NCBI GenBank assembly: GCA_902728285.1 | Contig: CACVBU010000603.1 | Coordinates: 1,462,066-1,526,065, forward strand | Reading direction: 5' to 3' | Length of the DNA: 64,000 bases | Source: Clytia hemisphaerica | Lineage: Eukaryota > Cnidaria > Hydrozoa > Leptothecata > Clytiidae | Shown: in pieces, positions 32,643 through 45,127 of the stretch | How the letters are laid out: the number at the start of each line of letters is the position of its first letter | Position numbering within the stretch: the first letter of the stretch is position 1 | The notes under the pieces: generated by a model | Database searches by the model: none | Told to the model about the DNA's origin: nothing | What the model saw: only the letters and a program-made list of their open reading frames with translations | Program-made: the position numbers and the translations under genes

Positions 32643-34931
32643 TTAAAATATTGAGTTGTATGTATTCTTCAAGAGTTTGATGGCACATTGGTCGATAATT
32701 GATTGTTCTTCCATAGTTCTCAGTCTATTAGAAAAGTGTGACATCATAACAGCAACACTGTAGATATCAAAGTTAAGAGATGGTTTCTGTTTGCCTTTCA
32801 AAATTTCATATGGGAGATGATTTTTTGCTTTAAATCTCTCCTGTAGTGTAGGTGTTAGAGTTTTAACATCTGATATCAAGCAACTGTAGTGACCCAAAAT
32901 CACTGAAGAATGGTGGATGGTACTGGGACAAAAGTCAGTAATTAGGAGACAGTAATTTCACATGTGAAGACATTTTCTTCTGCAGCATCATGATCAGAAT
33001 TTAGTCTGTGACTGGCTAAAGTCCCCATGCTCTTATTGGGAATCTGGGATGTAGGGTCAAACTCAGGCCCAGTCCCTCAAAGCATGGGTAAGTAAGGCAA
33101 AAGAGACAAATGATAAACAGGCAAAACACAGAAGGGAATGATGACTCTTGACTCCTTGACCAAAACTCTGTTCTGCAAAATATTCTTGTGAGTCATCATT
33201 ATGGGGAAAGTGAAAGTGAAAGTAAATAATAACAAGATGGTAGCCTAGCTATGTATAAAAGAGAAATATCCCCAGGGACATATAAAATATGGTTCCCACA
33301 CAACAGCACGAAAAATCATAAAGTATGGCATAGTACCGTTCTTTAGCAAAATCAAACTTCAAAACAAACGAATCCTCTATTATATTTAGGTGAACAACAT
33401 TCTTCAGGTGAAGAAACTCGACTGATGAAGCTATGTCACAAAACAGGGTTGCAACGGTTGATATTTTAAAAGGACCGTGTGCTTGAAAATAACGGTTAAA
33501 ACCAAATCTATAATCTCCATCCAACAAAAGTCCAGCAGTACCATGTAATTCGGTGAGTCCATAGGGTTTGATCAAATTTCGATGCGGACCAAGGTATTTC
33601 ATTATTTTCAGCTCATTAGCTAAAACAATAGAGTGATTTGATTTTTGTATGATTGAAGAGTCAGCTATCTTTTTAACTTTCACATATTTCTCCCCAAAGA
33701 ATCCATCAAATATGGTGAATATGTTCATATCTTCCACAAATGATATTCCCGTGATGTCATTACAGCTAATGATTTCTATATCGATTTTCCGAAACAATTC
33801 TTCATTAACAAAACCAGTTATCCCACAACATATGGCAGCAGCTCCCATCCGAGCTGATCGGGCTGAGAGATTAACACCAAGTTTAGAATGCGGTTTTTCC
33901 CCATGAATTAGATCAGCAATATTTTCATAGATTTGCAATTCGAAACGATTAACTGCGACACCAGGATCATCAACCTAAGTTTGGAATCAAGAAAATATAA
34001 AAGGTTTTACACACAAAAAGAATTGATTGAAAAAAGTGTTTGAAAGCTATTTTTGAGCATGGCTAAGACAGGCTAAGAAGGTGCAATGAGAACCTTTTGA
34101 TGACAAATGATGAAGCTCAAAAATGGCAAGAAATAAGAAAAATTCAAAAACTGTCCTTGGCCTGGAATAACTGATCTATAAGCAAATCAAGGGTGAAACG
34201 GGATATGAGGGATAAAAATTATAGCGGTAAGGGCAAGAAAAATAATGGGGAAATTTTTAGGCTTCATGCTGAAAACATAAAAACAGCTAAGTTAGAGTCT
34301 AAACAAAAATTAACTTGTTCTTAAAAAAGCGAGCGTAAGATTTTGACCCTCTTTTCAATTTTTTAGAAATTTATCATGCTCTTTAACTTGTCTGAGAATT
34401 ATAAGTTTGAAACAAAAAAAAGATGAGAACATTGCATTTTTTGAAATTTTTCCCATGTACTTTAAACAGGCAAGCTACTTACCAATTTCTCATTACTTTT
34501 CAAATTCTCTGTGATTCCTTCGGGTATTGCCATTTGTTTATTGAGTCGATACTTCTGGTAGATCTGGCTTAATAATGTAGCACGAATGGTTTCAATTGAT
34601 TGAGTTTTCAGTAATTTATTTATATCATTCTGTAGAAAAGAAAAAAGAATATGCATGATATAAGATCTGATAATGTGGTATAATTATCATTAAAAATTAG
34701 AACAAGATTTTGAAACTAAACTACAGGTCAAATAGAAAAATAAGATTCTTTCCTGGTTTCACAGTAAAAACATATAAACAATAGTGGATGTAAAAGTAAA
34801 TTCATAGTTAATTCTACCTCCAGGGAAGCAGCAAGTCTTCTTTTTCTTCTACTGACTTTTTTGTTTTTTTTCTTGCAATCACCTCTAGGCAGCAGTTCCA
34901 AAAGTTCAGTAATCAGTGTGTCACAATTCAT
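32643..34931 (-). CDS. Kinase-like protein, probable pseudokinase (four exons)
   Basis: Exons on the minus strand: 34818-34931, 34483-34629, 33310-33974, 32643-32922. Phases fit and the total is 1,206 nt (401 residues). It starts MNCDTLITELLELLPRG, followed by a Lys/Arg-rich patch. The second half follows a protein-kinase fold: ANELKIMKYLGPHRNLIKPYG (helix C to strand 4), FCDIASSVEFLH (helix E), VVHLNIIEDSFVL where HRD-x4-N is expected, YDFS where DFG is expected, and HLPYEILKGKQKPSLNFDIYSVAVMM (APE-like to subdomain IX). The HRD Asp and the DFG Gly are changed, so catalysis is doubtful. The donor after exon 3 (TC|GTGCTG) is weak and is the least certain junction. Confidence 0.6.
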
Positions 34932-35067
34932 TTTCTTTTCTTATAATTATTGCTTTTTTATTATTGCTGTAATAATAGAGATTTATTTTTTAATAACATT
35001 GAAATGATTCAGAGTTTTAGTTATACTTAAATTTTTGTTAGAATTTCAACCGCAAGCTGGAAGTGGA

Positions 35068-35375
35068 GGGGGGGGCGTACAGTTTTTCGGAATCGCGGAA
35101 ATCGACCCTTTTTTCTTCGGTATTTCGGAATTCTGAAATTGTTTCGGTATCGGAAATCCATGAACTTTTGCTTCGAAACTTTGGCATAAAGTTTTTATCC
35201 CCTTTTTTCGGAATTCATACATGAAAAATCAAAATTGATGAAAAATTAATCAAAACGAGGAAAAATACCAAAAAAATCGGTATCGGAAATGTAAGTATTT
35301 TTTTACGGAATTTCGGAAATTTTGGCAAAATTATTCGGTATTTCGGAAATCACAAACCCCGTACGCCCCCCCCCC
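35068..35375. mobile_element. 308 bp G-run element, CGGAAT/CGGTATTTCGG internal words
   Basis: The left end GGGGGGGGCGTACAG and the right end CCCCGTACGCCCCCCCCCC are inverted. Inside, words like CGGTATTTCGGAA recur in one orientation. The CGTACG terminus is the same as that of the 9.8 kb unit at 5149-14939, making this its closest short relative in the window. The flanks show no convincing 8 bp duplication. Confidence 0.65.
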
Positions 35376-35677
35376 TGGAAAATACATATTTATTTATGAT
35401 GCTAAAGAATGTCCGCTGGCAGGGGTTAACAGGAGTTCCTTGGAATGGCCCGTAGAAACGAATCTAATATTAAAACATGTGTCTCTAAAACTCTAAAATT
35501 GGTCATGATCTGAACATATTTTTTTGTGATAAGCCTAATAAACTCAAGAAAAATAATAAACTAGCCCTTAGGTGGACGACGATTCAAAAATATTATCAGC
35601 ACCCTGCCATAGGCTTCTAATAAAATTACACACAGTTTAGTTATAAGTTAGCAATAAGTATCCTCTACCCCTCTTGT

Positions 35678-36460
35678 TTATAATGCATGAGCAGTATCAT
35701 GAGTGAGGAAGCCCAAGCTGTTAAAGCAAAGATTCTGGGTTTCGATTTGAATTGGACCCATATTATTTTTGCCCTGATGCTGAAGTTTCACGGTCACCGG
35801 CCGAAAAGAAGAAAGTCCTTCCAATCTAATTTTGATTTTCTTCCCCTGCAATTTGGGAATTTTTCTAATCTTGAAAGGCTGGGTGATATGGTTTTTCTCG
35901 AAGTCTCCTTTGATGCGTATACAGTTTCTCATTTTAGAATTAAAGTCTTCCGAAATTGCATATATACTTTGACAGTCTCCCCATGCAATGAAATTATGTC
36001 ATTTTTTTCTATTTCATGGCCAATCTTGACTAGGGAATAGTTGTCACCTTTGTCAATCTTTACTACAGATTTCACATCACTCTTGATAGCTGGTAGTTTT
36101 TTCCAGTCGAAAGTACATAACTCGTCCAACCTGACCTCCTCAACCCATTCTTCGATAGTGTCATTTTCAGGGCTCGGACCACCACAAGGAATGAACACGG
36201 TACACTGCCTACTCTGAGAGTCCTCCTCTAAAGTAAGGACAAATGATCCTTTCTCTAGCTTACTTTCTCCAATTTCCAGATCTTCCACAAGACATCTCCA
36301 TGGCCCAATTATGGTTATGTCTCCATTTGGGTGTCTTTTGCCAAAAGTAAAACCATCGTTATTGAAACTAAAAACTTCTTGGAGTCTTTTTTGACTTGTA
36401 AGATGATATGTTACGGTTACTCTGTTTCTACAGAATAGCTCCTCCTTTCGCATTTTCTTT
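35678..36460 (-). pseudogene. Unknown protein, frameshifted
   Basis: Two minus-strand frames overlap by ATGA at 35929-35932. The upstream one (to about 36460) starts near KMRKEELFC and is rich in beta-like, acidic sequence (EEWVEEVRLDELCTFDWKKLP). The downstream one (35678-35932) carries a basic segment (KNHITQPFKIRKIPKLQGKK) and ends THDTAHAL. The second frame reads more naturally from about six codons earlier, so a single-base indel near 35940-35950 is likely. A possible acceptor lies near 36461. No family recognised; it lies between the kinase-like gene and a SWIM-finger gene on the same strand. Confidence 0.4.
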
Positions 36461-36837
36461 GCAATTATGTGATTAAAGAACAGCCTATGAAAATGACTCA
36501 CAGAGATAACCTTTCTGTGTCCTTCCACACTGGTAGCTTTCCAAGTATTATTGTCATATTTTTGTATTTAGCTGAGCGATCAAATGCTTACCTAAGTCAT
36601 TTGACCATCAATTCGTTAGGAATAGCCATTCTTAACAATCCAGTAACACAAAAAATACAAAAATTCTTATCAGACCTTCGACCTTCGACCAAAAAGCCAG
36701 ACACCAGAGGAGCTTATAAAAGTAGCACCAACACAAGAGTTTGGATCTCGGGAATGTAAATTTTACAGACCAGAAAAAAAACTCCCGCGAAAACATTTCT
36801 AAAAAACAGACCCGTAAAATACCGGCGGATTGATAAA

Positions 36838-37714
36838 TCAAAACTGAGATCGCCGTGTCAGTGCCACAGTTTCAGGAGCAGTACCCTTCAAATTTACAAG
36901 AAATTCTTCAAACTGATCCAGATGTATGGGTTTTATTGGGGTTGGCTGCTGAGGCATTTTCAATTTATCTTTCGCTTTTTCAGAGTATATCAAAATATTT
37001 GCAACTCTGTCAATGTTCTTGGTAAAGTTTTGGTTCCATAGTTGTGGCAAATCTGTTGGAGTCACTTTTGTAAAGCCAATCCTCACTGCTGCCTCCATTT
37101 TGTAAAGGATGGTCCCAACATGAGAACATGTTTCATCCAAACTAAAAATGGAAAAAAAGAATTAGGATAAAGTACTAGAGATAAGTTTAATAGAACGTTT
37201 ATTACCAGCTGCGATATTGCTACCACTGTTGAATAATTAATTAATCCAGTCATAAAACAATGCATATGATACAGCCATGTATAATTATGCATTATAATTA
37301 TGCGTGGCTGTATCACTGTTTTTATAATCAGGTTCAGTTATAGAAATTTGATTTATCTTTTAAATTTAAATCAAATAAACTCACCCTGGCATACATTTGC
37401 AATGACCATATACAACACTGCCATTATTTTTCCCGAGGACCCCAGCACTGCGGGTTTTTTTCTGATGTTTTGTATGAGGGTCGAATTTTAGCTATCAGTA
37501 ATGTAACCTCGTTAATCTTCATATGTTTCACTTCTTGCACCCAACCAAGTATACCTAGGTATTAATTTCTAAGCCTGTAAAACCCTTTTAACTTACCAAC
37601 AAGCTCTAACTTTTGTTTGTATCGGATTCTTGATTCTTTTTGGAGAAGTTCCATGTATGTTTCAGAAGATGCAGTAGGTTTTTCAACATTATTTGGTTCA
37701 TTACTTGCGTCCAT
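36838..37714 (-). CDS. SWIM zinc-finger protein fragment (YqaJ-associated type)
   Basis: Minus-strand exons: 37597-37714 (start MDASNEPNNVEK), about 37389-37492, and 36838-37130. The junction 37389/37130 is in phase and joins GHCKCMPG to LDETCSHVG, giving a SWIM finger (C-x-C-x8-C-x-H), then ILYKMEAAVRIG. This arrangement is typical of animal proteins and repeats in which a SWIM finger precedes a YqaJ-type nuclease. The nuclease itself is not seen, because the frame stops at 36838 after QF. The first junction does not fit in phase with the strong donor (G|GTAAGT), so exon 1 is uncertain or the gene is damaged. Confidence 0.5.
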
Positions 37715-37904
37715 CTTGCCTTCTCGTACTGAAAACTGGGGTAATCTCATCCACAAGACGGGTTTGTTTTCCCCCAGTTCAAAATGGTAGACTCTTACAG
37801 TGGAGCATAACTTAATGTTGTGACGTCACGCCGTGCCGAAGAATCAGGCTTTAGAGAAAAGAGATCCACAAACGACCAACTTTTTTTAATTACGCAAAAA
37901 AATA

Positions 37905-38565
37905 ACAGAAGCCTTTAATTGCAAAAACAGCGTAGACGCAATATTTATAGATTTTGAGAAATGCTTCGAAAAAATATGGAAAAAAGGTGTCTCCTATTTA
38001 AACTTAAAACACTTGATATCTCAGATAAAAACCTCAACATCATCAACAGTTTCCTACATAATAGAAAAATTCATATGCTGATTGAAAACGAAAAATCAAA
38101 ATAATTCTCACCCAAAGAAGGTCTCCCTCAAGGCAGTTGCTTGAGTTCTTTACTTTTTGTCTTATTTGCAAGCGACATCCCTACAGATGCAAGATCCTCT
38201 CTATCTCAGTTCGCCCTAAGAAGAAGCAGAAACTATTCAAACAATCCACCTCTACAGAAACTCCTAGATCTAATAATTATATGGTGTGAAAGGTGGAAAT
38301 TTAAAACCAATCAACATCGGTAAAACAAAACACATCACATTTACCAAAATTCCTGCAGAAATCAACAGACAATACACAATCAAAAACAAAAAAGTTGATA
38401 AAGTAAACGAAATCTATTTTCTCGGACTTACATTTGATAAAAACCTAAACTTTAACACCCACATTGAAACAGAACAACTAGATGCAGACACGTTACTCAA
38501 AAGTTTAATAAACTATAATAATACATTAAATGCATATATAAATAGGTATGTAAGTTTCCTGACGA
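37905..38565 (+). pseudogene. LINE reverse transcriptase fragment (Jockey-like)
   Basis: Plus-strand pieces in several frames: AIFIDFEKCFEKIW near 37945, then EGLPQGSCLSSLLFVLFASDIP near 38120 (the GLPQGS block), then KTKHITFTKIP and VNEIYFLGLTFDKNLNFNTHI near 38310-38470 (the FLGLTFD block after the catalytic loop). The YxDD box is lost and there are frameshifts. Relic. Confidence 0.75.
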
Positions 38566-39229
38566 GATAGTAATCAAAAATGAATTAATGAAAGGCATCT
38601 TTAAACTAATTGTCCTTTGTCTATAGATTTTTTTCTACCATAGACCATCCATAAAAGACACTCACACATATTTGACCCATTTCTCACACCCTCCCCAACT
38701 TCATCTGCAAATGTCAAATGTCTTTTAAGAATAGTCTTTAAACGTCAGAAAACTTACATAAGAATGGACGGGGTGGTGGGATGACCTTAATTGCATATTT
38801 CCAACAGAGTTAAGCTCCAATCCTTAATTACAAAGTTCATTTTATCCAGAATCAAACATGTACTGATATCATTTTAACAGAGTTTCGATAACATCATTGC
38901 TTTAAAGAGTATTCCTAATTTACTCAGTCTATCACAAAAAATTTCCTTTTATCAATTCAAACTGTTTATAAAGAAGCACCTATGACAACATAAGCAAATG
39001 TATCTGAATCTTTGGCTAATTTTCTGATGATTAATTTTTAATTTAGGTAGAATTTGTTAAAGGAGAAAAGGGATACTATACCCTTTTTATTTGAGATAAT
39101 GTTTTTACCTGCAATTTTGACCACTCAAAACTAATCATCAGAAAGTTGAGATCATCCACCACCCCAGTTTCCAACACCCACCTTGTCCCGCCGGGAATCG
39201 CCTCTGACGGGTATTCTAAGCTAGCAAAG
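38566..39229. other. Probable 3' flank of the Helentron, no secure gene
   Basis: Minus-strand reading continues briefly (VVDDLNFLMISFEWSKLQ near 39100-39160) without a recognised domain; the remainder to 38566 is AT-rich. The Helentron 3' terminus should lie here, but I could not identify it. Confidence 0.3.
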
Positions 39230-40737
39230 TCAGCGATAATTTTTGATTCCATCATGATCGGATAAGTACACACATTTACGAATAACTTCAATACCATACT
39301 CGTACACCAATTCCTTCTGTGTCCAAATTTGATCAAGCATTTTCCCATCGATATGTGTTGGAAAGTTCGGAACTAAATCATAATCTTGGAGAATGTCAGC
39401 CAACAATTGATCATGCTCCATTTCAAAGTCGTCCATGTTGAAGTCTCCTAAAATGATATCAATTGTGTATCTTTCAATAAATTGAGCAAGATTGTAACAG
39501 AACACATCACTTTGAATTCTGAACTTTTATAGAGAACCAAAACACAAAATTCCTTTTCAGTAAATTCAGCTTTTCTAAATTTTACAAGAGAAAAGCATGA
39601 TGAATGATCATACTCATCAATGGCAATAAAAGAAGGAGAATGACAAACAGTAACACTGTTGAATTTATGCTGGTCAATATTATGACTAAGAATATAATAA
39701 GGAAGCTTTTCATGAATACTTTGTTTGTCTTCCTCAGAATGCTCATAACTCATCTGTGTCTCTGTCAGACATAACAAATCATTTTCATACAAAAATCTGT
39801 CCTTTTGAATATCAACTGCATGTCGTTTTAAAGATCTTACATTCAATAGGCAAACATTTAAATTAGAACTGCATCTCATAATATCTGCAACTCTTTCAAC
39901 TTTGTTCTGGCGCAATCGTGTGTATTCTTCACTAACTTTATCACTACAGACAAAAGCACTACGTCGATATTGACCAGTAAAGTACAAACCATTTAAATTT
40001 TTCACTCTGCTCATTGCAACATACATTTGACCAGCATTGAACTTTCTTTGCCTTGCAAGGTCAAAACTAACGACTACTGAATCCAAAGTCAATCCTTGAA
40101 CTTTGTGCACTGTACAAGCATAAGCTAGCTTAAGAGGAAATTGTGTCCGAGAAATGATAGGTGAAGTGTATGGGTTTTTTTTGTCAAAGGGAAAATTTAC
40201 CTCACTCTTTTCAATGGGAACAGTTTCAGAGGCCTTAGCATATTGGTCTTTACTTTGAGCTTTTATTCCAGCCGTCTTTTCGTCTAGTTTAACATAAATT
40301 AGCTCTGCTTTATTGTTTCTGAATTTTACGTCAGTGACGGTTCCAAGTTGACCATTGATCAACCTATCCTCTATATCAATATTACTAATTAGCATTACTC
40401 TTGCCCCTATTTTCAAATCAAATAGAACTGATAAGCCACCTGAATCGTTAAGTGGCAGGTTTTTAACCTTGGTAATTTGAGATTCAGGAAAATCCCTTGG
40501 ATAAACGTCCATAGCTTCTACATTTATTGTTTCCGAGGGCAGAGTATCTAATCTTTGCATATTGTGAAGATGGACTGAAGCATTTTCTGCAAACAAATAC
40601 AATGATTCTATTGGATAATCAGGGTGTTCTCGTGTTATCAGTCTAGATTTTATCATACTTTCATCATTACTATTCAATTCACCTACTCTTACATTGTTCA
40701 AGAGATCAATGAAGTCAGAGTCATCCTTTTGACGCAT
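39230..40737 (-). pseudogene. Helentron: Pif1 helicase C-terminal half and AP endonuclease
   Basis: The minus-strand frame 39448-40737 has helicase motifs ACTVHKVQGLTLDSVVVSF (V) and GQMYVAMSRVKNLNGLYF (VI). After VADIMRCSSN it runs into an endonuclease: VCLLNVRSLKRHAVDIQ, LLCLTETQM. A frameshift near 39500 moves to 39230-39505, which carries IILGDFNMDD, DQIW and YLSDHDGI, the remaining catalytic endonuclease motifs (D-x-N and S-D-H). Its place at the C-terminus of the helicase marks a Helentron. Confidence 0.75.
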
Positions 40738-40754
40738 AATCTCATCTAATTCAG

Positions 40755-42132
40755 CTAGTTTGAATAGGTACCATAATTTGAATGCACCAATAATAGGTCC
40801 CTCAGTTGAAAATACTGGACTTTGAAAAATTGGAGGTAATTGAAAGAGGTCTCCATAACAATGATACTTTTCCCTGCAAATGGTGTGTTGTCATTTACAC
40901 CAAAAATTTCACATAATCTTGTATGGATGTTCAAAAGCTGTTGCGACGAAATCATAGATATTTCATCAATTATTATCAACTTTACATGATGTAATTTATT
41001 TCTAATGGCAGTCCTTTGTTTGTCAGCCATATTTCTGAATTTTCCAACTGGAATACTCAATCCTGTGTGTACTGTGGTGCCAGATATATTGATAGCTGCT
41101 ATACCAGTTGGGGCCAATTTAATAATACGTGGCTTCTCTAGCTCATCACTTTTATATGCTAGGACTTTTGACAAACAATTGTAAATACATTTAATTAAGT
41201 GAGATTTTCCTACGCCCGCACCACCTGTTAAAAATATTCTCAATGGTTCTAGTAGTACAGGATTATTGGACTTGGAATTTTGCACATACATTCTTCCCCA
41301 ATTTAGAAATAAATATTAAAAATAAAAAATATCTCTTTGCTTAGAATTTAAAGATCTTATATGGCTATTGATTTGGTCATCAGTTTGCAAGCCATGAACT
41401 GTTTGAGTAAATGGTGCAAAATTTTCTTCGATATCATGACTTTCATCATCATTTTCACTGTCTGATGAGTTGCTCATTAGGTCTTGTACTTCATCATTTT
41501 CTTGTTGAGTAAAGGCATCTTGATTATGCATAAGGTCATTGCGATAGTTTTGAAGTACTAAATCAACAAGATGACCATCAGGTTCAAATATTTGCTTGTT
41601 CTCGTTAAGAACTGCATTGACTTCATCTAAGTTGAGCTTCAACACATATGAGCCATCAAGTTTCAAATCATTCTCTTCTGATCTAAACGGGTAAAACAAC
41701 ATTAGAATATGGTGGGAAAACTTTTCTGGATGTTTGTTTTTGTTAGGAGTGTAGTACCTCAAAACTTTTGGAACTTTACGAAGCTTAAGTTTTTCCTTAC
41801 TGTTGAGTAATTTGGCTGATTTTGGAAGTGTTTGGGGTTCTTGATGATTTACTTCACTTGTTGAATCATCTAGTACAGTAGGCTGCCAATCATTTTCATC
41901 ATTTGTATTTTTTTTTGTGTCCGATGTATAGTTTGCACAGAATGTGGCATAACACATAGTATTGAATTGCCCTGTGTTTGGGCGGTCAATATATCTGTTT
42001 AACATATTTCGTTTGAAAAGATCATCAGAATCCTCAGGCAATTCCTCAATTTCTTCTTTTGACTTGAAAATTCTGTACCTTTGATCAGGGTTGTAAACTT
42101 TGGCAATTTTAGACATTTTCTCAAACTGACTG
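40755..42132 (-). pseudogene. Helentron: Pif1 helicase N-terminal half and linker
   Basis: Frame 41316-42132 (acidic linker, ending in INSHIRSLNSKQRDIFYF) and frame 40755-41291 are separated by a stop/frameshift near 41300. The latter has Walker A LTGGAGVGKSHLIK, APTGIAAINISGTTVHTGL (Ia) and LIIIDEISMISSQQL (Walker B). The frame degrades after PFAGKSIIVM, where motif III is expected. Confidence 0.75.
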
Positions 42133-43238
42133 ATCACCTGGAGAAAGAAAGCGAACCGACCACTCTGTCTTTTCCACACAAAAAATGATTTCCAGATGAC
42201 GGGTCGTCGTTACAAAGCCAAAGGTTTCGAATTCCCAGTCGAAGACTCCGAATATGCAGACGACACTGCAGTACTTTTCGAATCTCGCGAGACTTTGGCT
42301 GAGTACTCACCGCTACTTGTTGAACATTTCGATCTTTTCGGTATGGAAATCCATAAAGGTGACCTAGAACATCCAGACAAACCTGCGAAAACGGAAGTTC
42401 TATTCGTATCCGCTCCTGAGAAATCTTACCGAAACGCTGCCACTTTTGATGATACTGATCTTTCAAATATCAATATTTGGTGGAAGTTATTTCTTCCCTG
42501 TAGTTGAAAAGTTCTGTTACCTCGGCACCATGATTACCCGCGACTGTAAAGATAGCGAAGATGTATGTTGTCGAATCAAAAAAGCAGGTAATGCCTTTGG
42601 TGCATTACGTAGTTCTTTATTCTCAAACCCATCGATAACGTATGAAGCCAAAGGTGCTGCCTATTGTATTCTCATCCTTCCAATTCTTCTGTATGGTGCA
42701 GAATCTTGGTGTTTAACGGAAAATCTTTATAATCAATTACGAACATTTCATCATAGATGTGCTCGTTCAATGCACCGAATAAATCGTCGACACGTTTATT
42801 TACACCGGATAAGTAGTAATGAGTTGCTTGAAAATTTAAATATCCATTCGATTGATGTTTATATTACAAAAAGGCAATTGTCGTGGCTCAGCCACGTGTC
42901 TAGAATGTCTTATGAAAGAATGCCGAGGAAATTGTTATCTTCGTGGGTCAAAAATCGTAGACCAAGGGGTGCACCTGAATTTACTTTTGGGCGTGGAATG
43001 TATAAAGCACTTCGTCGTGCTAATATCAGTAAAGATAATTGGTTTGTTTTGGCGCAAGATCGTTGTGAATGGCGTAGAATGATTAATAGTTTTACATAAT
43101 GTCTATTTTTTTAGTGCTATATTGTTTTGCTTTATTACGCGTAGTAATTTCCTAGAGATATTTTATTTAATATTTAATTTTTCTAGGCCAATTCCTAATG
43201 ATCTAGGATGGTTCACTCTCTCTCTCACTCTCTCTCTC
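42133..43238 (+). mobile_element. 5'-truncated LINE inserted in the Helentron, with 15 bp target duplication
   Basis: TTCTCAAACTGACTG occurs at 42118-42132 and again at 43239-43253, a perfect 15 bp duplication. The plus strand encodes an RT C-terminal region: SEYADDTAVLFESRETL (YADD catalytic box), KTEVLFVSAPE, FCYLGTMITRDCKDSEDV, LLYGAESWCLT and RRPRGAPEFTFGRG. One frameshift occurs near 42470. The 3' end is a CTCTCTCACTCT-type tract directly before the duplication, a microsatellite tail as in RTE-like LINEs. Confidence 0.85.
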
Positions 43239-45127
43239 TTCTCAAACTGACTGTCATTTGAATCTTTGGCCTGTTTTAATGCTTCTTGCATTGCAGTTGA
43301 ACACTTATCTTCACTTTTTGAAAAATAGGCACGCATGTATGTAACTGCCTTGTATGCATTAAAGACTGGCTGAATATCGATGTTGACCTCCCATGCTAGG
43401 AGGCCTTCTGCAAAATAATTGTTGACAAAACAAGAATATGGGTCACGTTTTAGAAACAAATGCTGATCTTTGTCTGGTGAGATTGATAAGTAATATTCAT
43501 ACGTTTTATAATTTAACCCTAAAGAATCCAAAATTGTATCAATAGATCCAATTTCAATATACTCAGGCTTATCAGGATCCAAAATGTTTCTCTTTTTAGG
43601 ATGCAAATTTGTATCTATATACTCTTGAACAGTTTGGATAACATTATTTCTAGCAACCAAAATATCATGTTTTTCAGTTTCAGGTAACTCTTCAGGAAGC
43701 GGTTCAGACAAAATAGTACGCTTGCAGAAAAGTTTTCCAAATTGAAATCGGCATTCATTTTTGCGATATTTACTACACGTTCTTGAATGGGAGTGTATTT
43801 GATATTTAGCGACTAACTTCCATAATTCAGGACTTTCTTCTCTCTCAGGAACATTAGCAGAAATAACACTATCTATGTGTTCAATATACTTTTCTTTCCC
43901 ATTTTCAAGTTTTGGAACATCTTTAGCCCAAAGCAAACAATGATCATGTGGACTACCCTTGAAAGTAAATTCTACTCTGAGAGCATAGTATGTAATTTTT
44001 CCAAGTTGGCCATCCATTATAATCTCTTTGAAAAACAACTCTTTTCTATATTGATATTGACGCACAAGCACAGTAGGATTGCTATTGAGTAGGGCACATC
44101 TAGATTGGTAATCAAGAAGTTCATGATCAGTATCAGCATCCCCGCTTAATCGTCTGATAATGGTAACAAATTCCTCCCATCGTAAATCTGCACAAGAGAG
44201 AGTCATAAAGTATGTTGGGACACCAAGTTGTTTAACCATTGCAAGAACATCAGATAACATATGTTGCCAGAATGCAGGGGTTCCTTTTATAGTACTCATA
44301 AACTTGTATGCATTATCAGATGCTACGCAATTTTGAATTGTATCATTAAAATTTTTTGCTAATAGTCCCGCAGTCAAGTTGGAATTTGAAATTCTCATTG
44401 CGATATTGATTTTACTTCTAAGATTAAGCTGTAGTAAAGTTTTGTGAGCAAAAAGAATGTAATCTGAATCCGAAGCAAACTTTTGAGTGTAATTTAAAAG
44501 ACGCTGATTAAAGTACTTTGTTGGCGACAATTTTATATCTCGCTCTACGTTATATCCAAATTTCCCAGTAGGAAAAAGATGAGGATGGGCAGGCTCTTCA
44601 CAAAATTCATCTTGAGTTAATTAATTGGGGGTTTGACCTTCACCCGGAGCTAAAATTGCATTTTCATCATCTAAAATAATGTTTCGCACTTCTGATACAA
44701 TGACTGTTTCACATGTTGGTGTCCGATACGCACTGAGTGGATCATCAGAATCAAATTCATTCTCTAATTGCTCTTCAAAAGGCTTGATTAAAGTAACTGT
44801 TGTATCATCAACAAATCTTATATTATTGGAAGAAGCGTTTGATATGGAATCATTATTTGATAAAACCCTTTCAACTTATTCATCATTATTCATTTGGTCA
44901 ATTATTGACATATCAATATTTATATCATGATACAAAGGATTATTATTCACTAAAAAGTCCAAAGTTTCAAAAAAAATTTGTCGTCTTACTTGCTGCGAAA
45001 TAACAGGGTTTTTGTAGCATATTTTTCTTTTTAATTCAACATTTATTACACCACTACTATAACTTCCTCTAGGAAGTACTTTACATACACCTGGTGTTTC
45101 AATAGGAACATTGCATATTGCACCTTG
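43239..45127 (-). pseudogene. Helentron Rep (HUH endonuclease) region
   Basis: Frame 43239-44530 extends upstream to 45127 across in-frame stops near 44622 and 44880. It has the Helitron N-terminal block AHPHLFPTGKFGY, then FMTLSCADLRWEEF, the HUH-like FTFKGSPHDHCLLW, zinc-type Cys/His (HSHSRTCSKYRKNECRF) and VNIDIQPVFNAYKAVTYM, which holds the catalytic-Tyr region, ending SKSEDK. The HUH His-x-His is present. Without the LINE insertion the frame would run on into the helicase linker. Confidence 0.8.

Noticed and set aside
43877..44092. Plus-strand frames within the Helentron
   Set aside because: Shadows of the minus-strand Rep frame.
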